DNA from: Yamadazyma tenuis
Lineage: Eukaryota > Ascomycota > Pichiomycetes > Serinales > Debaryomycetaceae
NCBI RefSeq assembly: GCF_029203305.1
Contig: NC_089462.1
Span: 2,107,299-2,171,298, forward strand
Length of the DNA stretch: 64,000 bases
Reading direction: 5' to 3'
The notes beneath the pieces were generated by a model. That model was not told the DNA's origin and ran no database searches. It saw only the letters and a program-made list of their open reading frames with translations. The position numbers were made by a program, and so were the translations under genes. Positions 22,901 to 30,532 of this stretch are shown piece by piece (position 1 is the stretch's first letter; every line of letters begins with the position of its first letter).

Positions 22901-24663
22901 TCACTAGAACTAGATGCTTCACTAGAAGAAGAAGACGCTTCACTAGAACTAGATGCCGCACTAGAAGAAGAAGACGCTTCACTAGAACTAGATGCTTCAC
23001 TAGAACTAGATGCCGCACTAGAACTTGAAGACGCTTCACTAGAACTAGATGCCGCACTAGAACTGGATGCTTCACTGGAACTGGATGCTTCACTAGAAGA
23101 ACTAGAAGCTTCACTAGACGAACTAGAAGCTTCACTAAAACTGGATGCCGCACTAGAAGAAGAAGACGCTTCACTAGAACTAGATGCCGCACTAGAAGAA
23201 GAAGACGCTTCACTAGAACTAGATGCCGCACTAGAAGAAGAAGACGCTTCACTAGAACTAGATGCTTCACTAGAACTAGATGCCGCACTAGAACTTGAAG
23301 ACGCTTCACTAGAACTAGATGCCGCACTAGAACTGGATGCTTCACTGGAACTGGATGCTTCACTAGAAGAACTAGATGCCGCACTAGAACTGGATGCTTC
23401 ACTGGAACTGGATGCTTCACTAGAAGAACTAGAAGCTTCACTAGAAGAACTAGAAGCTTCACTAGAAGAAGAAGACGCTTCACTAGACGAACTAGAAGCT
23501 TCACTAGACGAACTAGAAGCTTCACTAGAACTGGATGCCGCACTAGAAGAAGAAGACGCTTCACTAGAACTAGAGGCTTCACTGGAACTTGAAGCCGAAG
23601 ATGATGAAGACTCACCTGGAACTTCAGGCAATGACTGGCAGGCCAAACACGAAGAAGAACTTGTAGATCCGGATGGAAGATCACCAGTATATTGCACAGC
23701 ATTGCTCGAGAACAGCAAACTAACTTCGCCAAAATTGCTAGTTACGAGTTCAAAAAGATCTGAATCGTAACCGGTACCAATAACAAAGTCGGTGTATTGA
23801 GGAATAAGGAGGGTTCCTCCATTTATTCTCAAAGTATCCCCTGAGTAAGAAATACTGTAGATTGTGGAGGAAATACCAATGATATTAGTTCCATAAAATC
23901 CAGCAACTGTGAATGTTTGAGTGGATGAAAACGATTCAGCACGTATGGATGAGTCTTGTGCACTTAAATAGAAAATTTGATCTGTGTCGACACCGTACAG
24001 GCCCAAGATCGATTGTTGCAACCAAACGCTCGAATCCGCACCAATATCAAAACAACCACTTCCATCAATACCAGTGGATTGATGGTACACTTGGTTGATT
24101 AAACAGATGGTACCATCGTTTGTAATACTAGAAAGTGCCGAATCAGTGGCACTACCCAAAAGCACTTCACCGGTAGATCTGGTGGTTAATGAGAATACAA
24201 TCAAACCCTCATTATCCCAATCGGAGGCCAACACAGACATGACAGGAATACCCACAGAACCGTCACCCGCAAAGAACATGGTACCGGTGTTTTGAAATGT
24301 AGCAGCATACAATTCAAAATCGGGAGTAGTTAAGGACTCAACGGAATTCCAAGACCAAATTCCACTATTATCGATGGTACCAGTCAAGGTATAAACGGAT
24401 GCCGTCAAGGCAATTAAAGAACTGTCCGAAGTGATATAAAACCCACCTTTATTGGTGAACAGCCCAAGAAAGGCGGAATCGGCATTATTAATGATAGACA
24501 AGTAAACACCTTCGTCAATGGTGTAGTCACCAACACTCAATGATATTGTTCCTCTCTTAATTGTATTAGTGGTAATCTCCACAGCACTTGCCAAAGCTAT
24601 GCAGGCAAGTGCCGAAAGGACTTTGAAACCGAATACCATTAGAAAAGGGATATGGGGCTTCAA
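16933..24663 (-). CDS. Very large Hyr/Iff-family GPI-anchored adhesin (paralog 2)
   Basis: There are 2,576 codons from the first ATG. The ninth codon (24639) may be the real start, because it gives a clean signal peptide, MVFGFKVLSALACIALASA. Residues up to about 348 form the hyphally-regulated domain ([45 protein letters not shown]). Residues ~348-1361 are an (S)nEA/(S)nAA array. Residues ~1364-2329 are 21 near-identical 46-residue units that start CTEYTTTF and end DLGDCPE, so each junction carries a CPEC cysteine pair. A diverged 22nd unit and several Cys/Thr-rich segments follow, and the C-terminus (SSIMTLLAIVPFLLV) is a GPI signal. It is a wall-anchored stalked adhesin by family. Repeat length is expected to vary between strains. 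Confidence 0.92.
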   Translation of the reverse strand: MKPHIPFLMVFGFKVLSALACIALASAVEITTNTIKRGTISLSVGDYTIDEGVYLSIINNADSAFLGLFTNKGGFYITSDSSLIALTASVYTLTGTIDNSGIWSWNSVESLTTPDFELYAATFQNTGTMFFAGDGSVGIPVMSVLASDWDNEGLIVFSLTTRSTGEVLLGSATDSALSSITNDGTICLINQVYHQSTGIDGSGCFDIGADSSVWLQQSILGLYGVDTDQIFYLSAQDSSIRAESFSSTQTFTVAGFYGTNIIGISSTIYSISYSGDTLRINGGTLLIPQYTDFVIGTGYDSDLFELVTSNFGEVSLLFSSNAVQYTGDLPSGSTSSSSCLACQSLPEVPGESSSSSASSSSEASSSSEASSSSSAASSSSEASSSSSEASSSSSEASSSSSEASSSSSEASSSSSEASSSSEASSSSAASSSSSEASSSSEASSSSAASSSSEASSSSSAASSSSEASSSSEASSSSSAASSSSEASSSSSAASSSSEASSSSSAASSFSEASSSSSEASSSSSEASSSSEASSSSAASSSSEASSSSSAASSSSEASSSSEASSSSSAASSSSEASSSSSEASSSSEASSSSEASSSSEASSSSAASSSSSEASSSSSAASSSSEASSSSEASSSSSEASSSSEASSSSEASSSSEASSSSAASSSSSEASSSSSAASSSSEASSSSEASSSSEASSSSEASSSSEASSSSAASSSSSEASSSSSAASSFSEASSSSSEASSSSSEASSSSEASSSSAASSSSEASSSSSAASSSSEASSSSEASSSSSAASSSSEASSSSSEASSSSEASSSSAASSSSEASSSSSAASSSSEASSSSEASSSSSAASSSSEASSSSSEASSSSEASSSSEASSSSEASSSSAASSSSSEASSSSSAASSSSEASSSSEASSSSSEASSSSEASSSSEASSSSEASSSSAASSSSSEASSSSSAASSSSEASSSSEASSSSEASSSSEASSSSEASSSSAASSSSSEASSSSSAASSFSEASSSSSEASSSSSEASSSSEASSSSAASSSSEASSSSSAASSSSEASSSSEASSSSSAASSSSEASSSSSEASSSSSEASSSSEASSSSEASSSSAASSSSSEASSSSSAASSSSEASSSSEASSSSSAASSSSEASSSSSEASSSSSEASSSSEASSSSAASSSSEASSSSSAASSSSEASSSSSEASSSSSEASSSSSAASSSSSEASSSSSAASSSSEASSSSEASSSSSAASSSSEASSSSSAASSSSEASSSSSEASSSSEASSSSSAASSSSEASSSSSAASSSSEASSSSSEASSSSSEASSSSSEASSSSEASSSSAASSSSSEASSSSSEASSSSAASACSGCTEYTTTFTTTDSDGNPTTETADVLVTTDSDGDLYTTTSDLGDCPECTEYTTTFTTTDSDGNPTTETADVLVTTDSDGDLYTTTSDLGDCPECTEYTTTFTTTDSDGNPTTETADVLVTTDSDGDLYTTTSDLGDCPECTEYTTTFTTTDSDGNPTTETADVLVTTDSDGDLYTTTSDLGDCPECTEYTTTFTTTDSDGNPTTETADVLVTTDSDGDLYTTTSDLGDCPECTEYTTTFTTTDSDGNPTTETADILVTTDSDGDLYTTTSDLGDCPECTEYTTTFTTTDSDGNPTTETADVLVTTDSDGDLYTTTSDLGDCPECTEYTTTFTTTDSDGNPTTETADILVTTDSDGDLYTTTSDLGDCPECTEYTTTFTTTDSDGNPTTETADVLVTTDSDGDLYTTTSDLGDCPECTEYLITFTTTDSDGNPTTETADVLVTTDSDGDLYTTTSDLGDCPECTEYTTTFTTTDSDGNPTTETADILVTTDSDGDLYTTTSDLGDCPECTEYLITFTTTDSNGNPTTETADVLVTTDSDGDLYTTTSDLGDCPECTEYTTTFTTTDSDGNPTTETADVLVTTDSDGDLYTTTSDLGDCPECTEYLITFTTTDSDGNPTTETADVLVTTDSDGDLYTTTSDLGDCPECTEYTTTFTTTDSDGNPTTETADILVTTDSDGDLYTTTSDLGDCPECTEYLITFTTTDSNGNPTTETADVLVTTDSDGDLYTTTSDLGDCPECTEYTTTFTTTDSDGNPTTETADVLVTTDSDGDLYTTTSDLGDFPECTEYTTTFTTTDSDGNPTTETADVLVTTDSDGDLYTTTSDLGDCPECTVYTTTFTTTDSDGNPTTETADVLVTTDSDGDLYTTTSDLGDCPECTEYLITFTTTDSDGNPTTETADVLVTTDSDGDLYTTTSDLGDCPECTEYTTTFTTTDSDGNPTTETADILVTTDSDGDLYTTTSDLGDCPECTEYTEGFTSTETNGAVITGDVEVFVTTDSEGNLVTQTSVVAEGTVTTVCIKGACVTITDSEATTVTEACTVCSKYETTVVTELDSVTVSIPCDIEVTTNTAGETVTYTHTSGECEVCKGYLTTIVTEIDSVTVTVPCEVSVTTNSFGEATTVTYTKDVCEVCSSYTSQTEKVENGTTATFNVAVVITTDSAGNDYTTVGAVSTTAASTSGSIASESAVTIAEGSGLSMKAPSSIMTLLAIVPFLLV
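17677..20574 (-). repeat. 21 x 138-bp tandem repeat (46-residue units) in adhesin paralog 2
   Basis: Units were counted on the translation and confirmed by the DNA period (20574 downward in steps of 138). Variation is limited to a few positions: YTTT/YLIT after CTE, SDG/SNG, DVLV/DILV, one CTV for CTE, and one DFPE for DCPE. The near identity of the copies points to recent amplification or ongoing homogenisation. Confidence 0.93.
20581..23610 (-). repeat. Ser/Glu/Ala-coding minisatellite (about 3 kb) in adhesin paralog 2
   Basis: The array is built of 15- and 18-bp units encoding [11 protein letters not shown] and SSSAA variants. Rare Phe variants (AASSFSEAS; plus-strand actaaaact at 21631, 22468 and 23134) mark longer duplicated blocks. 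The Ser-rich sequence would be a heavily O-mannosylated rod. Confidence 0.88.
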
Positions 24664-26581
24664 AAATGTGTGTCTTTGGTGTTCAATTTATAAAAATTGG
24701 ATTACGGTTAGAAAGGCAGGGATACCACTCGTTTCAGACGTAAACAGAGAATACGACAAACCTGCGGTAGCCCAGGCAGCAACTCATTGCGAAGAGTATT
24801 AGAACCAGCTAACCATGCATGAAGGAACGAACAATACACTCTGGCTCCCGTAACTACACAATGGAATCCTATATATAAAGGGTCCCAGTATCTTCTCCAG
24901 TTGAGAGCATAGCATTATTTTTTACGAGCTGCAGATTTCCTTGTATTGTTAACTATTTCGGCCAGTAGCTTCAAACGCACGTACAAGACCCTAAAAAAAT
25001 CAACACCCCTTCAAGCTTGCACTTTGGCTATAGGAAAAGAACGACACAACCTACATATCTACTTTTCATTGTGCGATGTGACGGCAAGTCTGTATCCTTC
25101 TGTAGCAGCAGCGTAGCTTTGAGAGTACTACTAACTCAACCATGAGGAGGATTTATTTCTAAATCCAAGGCTTGTTTCACCTTAATCCACAGCTTTAAAG
25201 CTTATCCTCACCCGATGGGGAACTGAAATCTCCTCGCGAAATATATCCTCAATTTAAACATTTTGCAAAAAATAATCACTGCACGCTAACTTGGCCCTGG
25301 AAATGCAAAGAGGACGATTACCCCCGAATTGACTAGGATTAAAGCTTTTGGGTCTAGATGTGAATGCATATATAGATTTCTCTCTTGTAGATTCTTGCAA
25401 GTCGACCCCGACTTGCTCTGTTCAGAACCACCAATTCTGCCTTTTCGAAACCCGTCAATAAGATTAGATTTCTTTAGCCTGTATGCTGCAGAGTATTTTT
25501 TTCTGACTCTAAGATCTGCCACGACTAATACCAGACAGTATCCAGGAACAGATGCTTGAACAGTATCGGTTAGAACTCCCCGATACCGCTTCGGACTGTT
25601 ACCGGGTTTGTGGTCGACAGTCTTTTGTGGATGTAAGAACAGGCGGGTGCGCCTGTGCTTATTTGCGCTCAAAGCTCGGCGGCAGTTTAAAACTTGGTTC
25701 CGAGTTTGCTCCCTACAATACGATATGTCAAATCTACACAATAGGGGATTTGAACCCAGTTGCCCGGTGACTCCGTGTACGGGCTGAACCCCAGGATTCT
25801 TCCTATTGTCCCTGCGCGAGATGATTGGGATCGCCTTATTTAGACAATTCCATCTACCGTATTTGCGCGGGCACGGGCTCACCAAACTAAACAAAGACGC
25901 CCGCTTAATCTCTGCGGTTCTCGCCGAAAATAACGCCCATCTTTAATCACTTAACTAAAACCCTTTAAAAAATATCAATTGCTGAAAAATATTTTAGAGA
26001 TCTAGTCATGTATCTGAAATTACCATAGGTGAGATTCCAGTGCTTGTTTTATCCTTGGGCTTTGGAAAGGGTCACTTAAGCATTGGTGCTTGGGACAAGA
26101 AAATTATCTTTTCGATAAAGAAAGTAAATGAAACAACCCCGTATATGTGCGTTACGAAAAAGGAATTAACGCTAGAAATACACGTCCGTAAACCTCTTTT
26201 AAGAAAGTACCGCCCATATTTCGTATCATTTAGGTAGGGAAGAGCATGTTTTCGTTTCATCTGGAGCTAGACCAGGCTTCGCCAATCTTAGCAGCAATGG
26301 AAGGTACTCCATTTTGGTACTATTTAAAGCTCTAGACCTCGGGGTCTCGACTTATACTTTTACGGGAGCACGAACTCCCTGCGATGACCTGAAATTCCTC
26401 GTATAATTCCGGTCACCATCAACCAGCCACAAAGAGCGTGCTACAAATACCTTTGACAGGGGGAATCTTTTAAACCCTTCAGGGTTTTAAAAAGTCAATC
26501 ACAATCAGGGCACGGGTATAATAAATATGGTCTATTCTACATAATGTACATAGCAAACAGTGTAGTCGTATATCATTCCAT
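24664..26581. other. 1.9-kb intergenic region, hairpin-rich
   Basis: It lies between the start of adhesin paralog 2 and the stop of the MSB1-like gene. The first ~500 bp next to 24663 are the adhesin promoter (TATATAAAG near 24880). From about 25320 to 25925 the base composition rises in G+C and perfect hairpins are frequent (see the ncRNA candidate). A further hairpin, TTTTAAACCC-TTCA-GGGTTTTAAAA, lies at 26468-26492 and may belong to the MSB1 3' end. A 202-codon ORF on the minus strand (25286-25894) looks like chance openness. Confidence 0.45.
25320..25925 (-). ncRNA. Candidate structured non-coding RNA (unidentified)
   Basis: Short-loop stems lie close together: GCAAGTCG/CGACTTGC (25397-25416, 8 bp, 4-nt loop), ACAGGCG/CGCCTGT (25639-25656, 7 bp, 4-nt loop), CAGTATCGG with CCGATACCG (25561-25588, 9 bp), GCCCG/CGGGC (25762-25784) and ACAATAG/CTATTGT (25738-25809, 7 bp). 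Two stems contain a G-U pair when read on the minus strand but an A-C mismatch on the plus strand, which favours minus-strand transcription. I could not match it to RNase P, MRP, SRP, U1-U6, U3 or a known telomerase template. It is a fold-based guess; the ends are arbitrary. Confidence 0.3.
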
Positions 26582-29500
26582 TCATATGCCAAAGCTCCCC
26601 TGAACAAACGCATTTCTCAAGTTAGCTTTGTTGGCTTGTCGATTCTTATTGTGTCTACTGGCTGGTGGCATTCCCATCATCGCAATGTCTGAGGTGGTGG
26701 TACGACCTCTTTTATCTTCAGCTGGTGGATTCGCGGATCCAGGCGGAGGGTAATATGGATATGCCTGTGGTGGAGGGTATCCTTGAGGAGCCGGGGCGTA
26801 TCCTTGAGCAGGAGGAGCGTAGCCTTGTGGTGGAGGGTAATAGCCCTGGGGAGGTGGATAGTATGGGTATCCTTGGGGAGGTGGGTAATATCCTTGGGGA
26901 GGATACTGATAAGGCTGTTGAGGCGCCTGCAGAGGATTTTGCCCGTGGGGTGCTTGTCCGTGAGGTGCTTGCCCGTGGGGTGCTTGTCCGTGAGGTGCTT
27001 GTCCGTGAGGTGCTTGTCCGTGAGGTGCTTGTCCGTGAGGTGCTTGTCCGTGAGGTGCTTGTGCGGGATGTGCTTGTGCCGGTCCAGCACCATATTGACC
27101 ATAACCAGGCTGACCTCGTCCGGGTGAGTGACTATGGTTTCCTTGGGCTCTAGCAGGCAGTTGAGAAGGTTCTGACCTTTGGTGTGGAGCACCAGCCATT
27201 TGGGCATGGCTTCTTGCAGCTTGCCCTGGTGGAGCTTGGGCTACGTGGTCTGGAGAAGTCACCTTCTTGACTGGTTGGCCAAACGAACTTTGGTTGGTCT
27301 GGTAGCTCTGTGGGGGTTGCGTGGCAGGCTCAAGATCTTGAGATGGAATCTGAGGTTGGGGTTTCTGCAACTGGGGGCCGCCATTCACTCGAGGAGATTT
27401 CTGGAACTTTGGCGACCTTTCATTTTGTGGTTCCTGGCTTATTCGGCTGCCTCCGGTACTTGGAGCAAATCCAGCAGGCTGAAGCATGGGTGGAATCAGC
27501 GGATTTGATTGCGGAATTGGCGATCTTGATTGGGGTAGATATGGTGGAGCTTGCGGACTTGAAGAGTGAGATTTGCGGTTTGAAGGTTCTGCAGGAGAAG
27601 GTGTCCTGTAAGATTCTACAGGCCGTACCTTAGGAACAGACTGCTGAGAAGGACGAACGTGAGCGGGTTGAACCTGATGTTGTATAACTGGAGGTGGAGA
27701 GGCCCTTTGTTGCATGACTGGAGGTGGAGAGACCCTTTGTTGAGCTGGGACCAGAGAACCCGGTTGAGGTAAGACAGGAGTCGACTCGAGCACCGGCGAC
27801 GAGTTATTGGCCTGTGGAGAAACTGGGGTGATTTCAAACTTGGGAATAACAGGTTGTTTGGGAGAAGCTTCGGGACTAGTTGATGACCTCTTTTTTTTCT
27901 TCTTCTTCTCTTTGCTCTTAGGTGAAAGATCTTTAGGCGTCATTCCAGGAGGTAAAGGGAAAAATCCCATGGGAGGCATTCCTTCCATGTTTCCGTGGGC
28001 ATCCATAAAAGGAGGCATCATTCCTGGGGGTACTGCCCCTGGAGGGAAGGGGAAAGGCAATTGGCTTGTACGCTTTTTCTCCTTTTCTTTGTCCTTCTTC
28101 TTTTTCTTCTTTTTCTTGACCTCTTCATTCTCTTTATTGTTATCATATGGTAATTCTGGTTCAGCGACAGGTTCATATGGTAATTCTGGGTCAACAACAG
28201 TTTCTGCTGGTGGAGCTAAATCAGAAATAGTCTGAGGCTCGAGTGTCTGGATTTCCCCAGCAGGTATATACTTGGGTTCTTCATTTACATGGGATTGAGC
28301 TTCAGTACCAGGAACAAAGTAGTGGGCATATGGGTCTTGTGCTTGTTGAGAAAGGTTCTTTGCGGCAATATCCTCTTTAGTTTCGTACACACTGTAAGGC
28401 TCGGTGTACTCGCGACTGACCGGTGCTTGTGGGGGCACAGGTTCATTAGCATAGACTTGACCATTATAATATGGCAGTTGTGTATGAGAAGATGGTGGGA
28501 CCTGGTCCATTTGAGGTGGTGGTGGTCTATTTCTCTTTGAATCCAAAGATGGAGACAGATCTCCAACCTTGCTATTTATATGTTGACCAAGGTTTTCATC
28601 GCTGAGACTCAAAGACTTCAAATATTGTGTATAGTCATTTAATTCCTCATGATGTCCATAATCTTCGTCTGACCGGTAGTCCATGTGCTCTTCGTTAACT
28701 TCTAAAGCAAGACTACCATTGTCAAATGTATAAGTTGGTAGTAATCCAGAATTTTTACCTTTGGTTGGTGGTGGTGGTGGAGGTGGTAGAGGCATATCCT
28801 TGTAACTCTCATTGGATATCGCCCGCTTTCCTTCCTTCTCAGGAACTTTGGGCACGATATTGCTACCAGATTTAAACTTGTTCAAGTACTCCTCTGTAGA
28901 CATGACCTCTTCAGTCAAAATCAACCATTTTTGAAACCCTCTCAAACCAGCTTCAACTACCAAAGACCGACCAAACAATGTCTTTTTCAGGCTTGGTTGG
29001 TCGGAGGCTAGCGATGACAACCACGCCCATATATAATAGTCCTGTATTGAAACGTTTTTGATGGTGATTTCGGAGTATAACGGTATGTTCGGATCCGGTT
29101 TGATGCTTCTTTCTTGGACCTTCGACCAGCCAGGATATAAGCCAAATCTAGAGCTGATGGGATCCTCTGTGAGTCTACTTAATACTCGTCTTGATTCTTC
29201 GGTCAAACTTGACACGATGTCACTCGTGCTGTTCTTCTCAAAAATGCTCTTCAAGATGGTGTAGTTTTCGATCGATACAAAGCTGTCCTTTTTATCAAAT
29301 GATAGCACATGCCTTACCTTACTAATTAACTCGTAAGGGGTCGAACTGACCTTTGTGGATCTAACAGAAACACATGGAATCGTAATGATGGACTTTATAG
29401 AGTCTGTGTTGGCAATTGGAGGATAGTTGTTGGTGATCAACAAGGACTGCAAAGTCTTTGGTAATTTCAAAGTCTCCATCTCATTTTCCGGCAACATGGC

Positions 29501-30223
29501 TCTCAAGAACGACAACAATAAGTGAAATATGGCATCGGTAGACTCTTGCCAGCTATTTAAACCATCAATAAAGTTGTTTTCCTTAACAATGGTGGCATCA
29601 TAGAAAGCCGACTTCATTTGACCCTGGCCGCTTCTGTTGGTGTTAAAAGCCCATACACTCGACATCTTGGCAATCTTACGACCACTTAAGTAGTTGTACT
29701 GGGAATTTGAGGCCACACTAATCAACAAATCCAAAAAGTCGTACACTATAGAGGCGTGAGCAGGAGATGATAGACATTTGGGCATAATACTTAAAAATGC
29801 CACCTTTGGATACCCGGCCTCTTTTTCTTTCCGTTTGTACTCCAAGTATACATCCCAACCGATGACTTCATTGTTGGGTAACCGACTCCACAAATACTTG
29901 AGGCCGCAAATCATCGTGAACTCATCGAAACTCTTCAAGATATTTAACACCAAAGTTTCATCTTTGAGCAACTCACCACTAGGAAACAACAGTGTAAGGA
30001 ACTTCTCGAGTCGATAATCATCTATTTTGGACCTGAAAGGTAAGAAAATATGGGGAGTTTTTGTTCCACGCTTCTTCAACTCTCCAGTGATCAAATGAAG
30101 AATGGACTTCAAATTTTTTCTGGTTAGTTGGTTGGACCGGATATCTCCACTGTCATTAGAAGGTGAATTTCCTGGGATATTTGGAAGCTCCATATCGTCT
30201 AGTTGGTTGCCTCGTATCACCAT
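26582..30223 (-). CDS. MSB1: Msb1/Mug8-domain polarity protein
   Basis: The protein has 1,213 residues from ATG 30223 (MVIRGNQLDDMELP). The frame stays open 88 codons further upstream, but that part is of uneven composition and overlaps the likely promoter. Residues ~20-450 resemble the Msb1/Mug8 domain (a RhoGAP-like fold): KKRGTKTPHIFLPFRSKIDDYRL, CGLKYLWSRLPNNEVIGWDVY, FLSIMPKCLSSPAHASIVYDFLDLL. The rest is disordered: a poly-proline run (PPPPPPPPT), Lys-rich runs and Pro/Gln-rich sequence. An eightfold APHGQ repeat and YPPPQGY repeats come near the C-terminus. In yeast Msb1 works with Cdc42, Rho1 and formins in bud-site polarity and wall-stress signalling. The assignment rests on remembered family features, not an alignment. 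Confidence 0.75.
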   Translation of the reverse strand: MVIRGNQLDDMELPNIPGNSPSNDSGDIRSNQLTRKNLKSILHLITGELKKRGTKTPHIFLPFRSKIDDYRLEKFLTLLFPSGELLKDETLVLNILKSFDEFTMICGLKYLWSRLPNNEVIGWDVYLEYKRKEKEAGYPKVAFLSIMPKCLSSPAHASIVYDFLDLLISVASNSQYNYLSGRKIAKMSSVWAFNTNRSGQGQMKSAFYDATIVKENNFIDGLNSWQESTDAIFHLLLSFLRAMLPENEMETLKLPKTLQSLLITNNYPPIANTDSIKSIITIPCVSVRSTKVSSTPYELISKVRHVLSFDKKDSFVSIENYTILKSIFEKNSTSDIVSSLTEESRRVLSRLTEDPISSRFGLYPGWSKVQERSIKPDPNIPLYSEITIKNVSIQDYYIWAWLSSLASDQPSLKKTLFGRSLVVEAGLRGFQKWLILTEEVMSTEEYLNKFKSGSNIVPKVPEKEGKRAISNESYKDMPLPPPPPPPTKGKNSGLLPTYTFDNGSLALEVNEEHMDYRSDEDYGHHEELNDYTQYLKSLSLSDENLGQHINSKVGDLSPSLDSKRNRPPPPQMDQVPPSSHTQLPYYNGQVYANEPVPPQAPVSREYTEPYSVYETKEDIAAKNLSQQAQDPYAHYFVPGTEAQSHVNEEPKYIPAGEIQTLEPQTISDLAPPAETVVDPELPYEPVAEPELPYDNNKENEEVKKKKKKKKDKEKEKKRTSQLPFPFPPGAVPPGMMPPFMDAHGNMEGMPPMGFFPLPPGMTPKDLSPKSKEKKKKKKRSSTSPEASPKQPVIPKFEITPVSPQANNSSPVLESTPVLPQPGSLVPAQQRVSPPPVMQQRASPPPVIQHQVQPAHVRPSQQSVPKVRPVESYRTPSPAEPSNRKSHSSSPQAPPYLPQSRSPIPQSNPLIPPMLQPAGFAPSTGGSRISQEPQNERSPKFQKSPRVNGGPQLQKPQPQIPSQDLEPATQPPQSYQTNQSSFGQPVKKVTSPDHVAQAPPGQAARSHAQMAGAPHQRSEPSQLPARAQGNHSHSPGRGQPGYGQYGAGPAQAHPAQAPHGQAPHGQAPHGQAPHGQAPHGQAPHGQAPHGQAPHGQNPLQAPQQPYQYPPQGYYPPPQGYPYYPPPQGYYPPPQGYAPPAQGYAPAPQGYPPPQAYPYYPPPGSANPPAEDKRGRTTTSDIAMMGMPPASRHNKNRQANKANLRNAFVQGSFGI
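26940..27064 (-). repeat. 15-bp tandem repeat coding APHGQ in the MSB1-like gene
   Basis: About eight in-frame copies (plus strand ggtgcttgtccgtga variants) encode Ala-Pro-His-Gly-Gln. Third-position changes (cccgtgg against tccgtga) occur at one end of the array only. Confidence 0.85.
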
Positions 30224-30532
30224 TTTGTGTTCACCGTTAAATGTAAGCTGTACGAGAAGCTTTTGTTTATTCCAAATAAACACAAACGCGGTCGTGGCGC
30301 AGCCGATCGCGCGAAATCCGCAGCCACCGAGCCTGAAACTGTACCGCGTTTGGGCATAAGAGATGGTAGTATACATTGATCTATGGATATATTTGTGGAA
30401 TAGAAGTAGTAGAGGGTTGTACTGCCCGCAAGAAAACCACTGGCGTTGAGCGGTGAGCTTTTCCCGTTTGTAGGTCCTACATCCCACATATCATCAAGTC
30501 TGAGATCGGCATCCGGAATCTTCTAAGTCCGG
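30224..30532 (-). promoter_or_regulatory. MSB1 promoter / SKO1 3' flank
   Basis: This 309-bp spacer carries CGCGAAA at 30310-30316 on the plus strand. That matches the SBF site CRCGAAA and lies about 90 bp upstream of the MSB1 start. One such match can occur by chance. The spacer is otherwise unremarkable. Confidence 0.35.

Noticed and set aside
17598..23732. 2,044-codon ORF on the minus strand in another frame of the large adhesin
   Set aside because: Shadow frame of the two repeat arrays, with a monotonous Leu/Val/Pro composition and no N-terminal domain.
20492..23770. 1,092-codon ORF on the plus strand opposite the adhesin repeat
   Set aside because: It is made wholly of the complement of the Ser/Glu/Ala repeat. 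Stop-free repeats stay open in several frames. The minus frame has signal peptide, domain and GPI signal.
25286..25894. 202-codon ORF on the minus strand
   Set aside because: Composition is unlike a protein of this genome (many Arg/Cys, no domain), and it coincides with the hairpin-rich segment. Chance openness is more likely.
25320..25925. Telomerase RNA, RNase P RNA or SRP RNA
   Set aside because: I looked for template-like, P4 (CR-I/CR-V) and SRP54-loop motifs and found none convincing. CCGTACAC occurs once, inside a hairpin loop, which is not evidence for a telomerase template.
30224..30487. N-terminal extension of the MSB1-like protein (88 codons)
   Set aside because: Cys-rich, uneven composition overlapping the likely promoter. 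The ATG at 30223 starts the homologous region.
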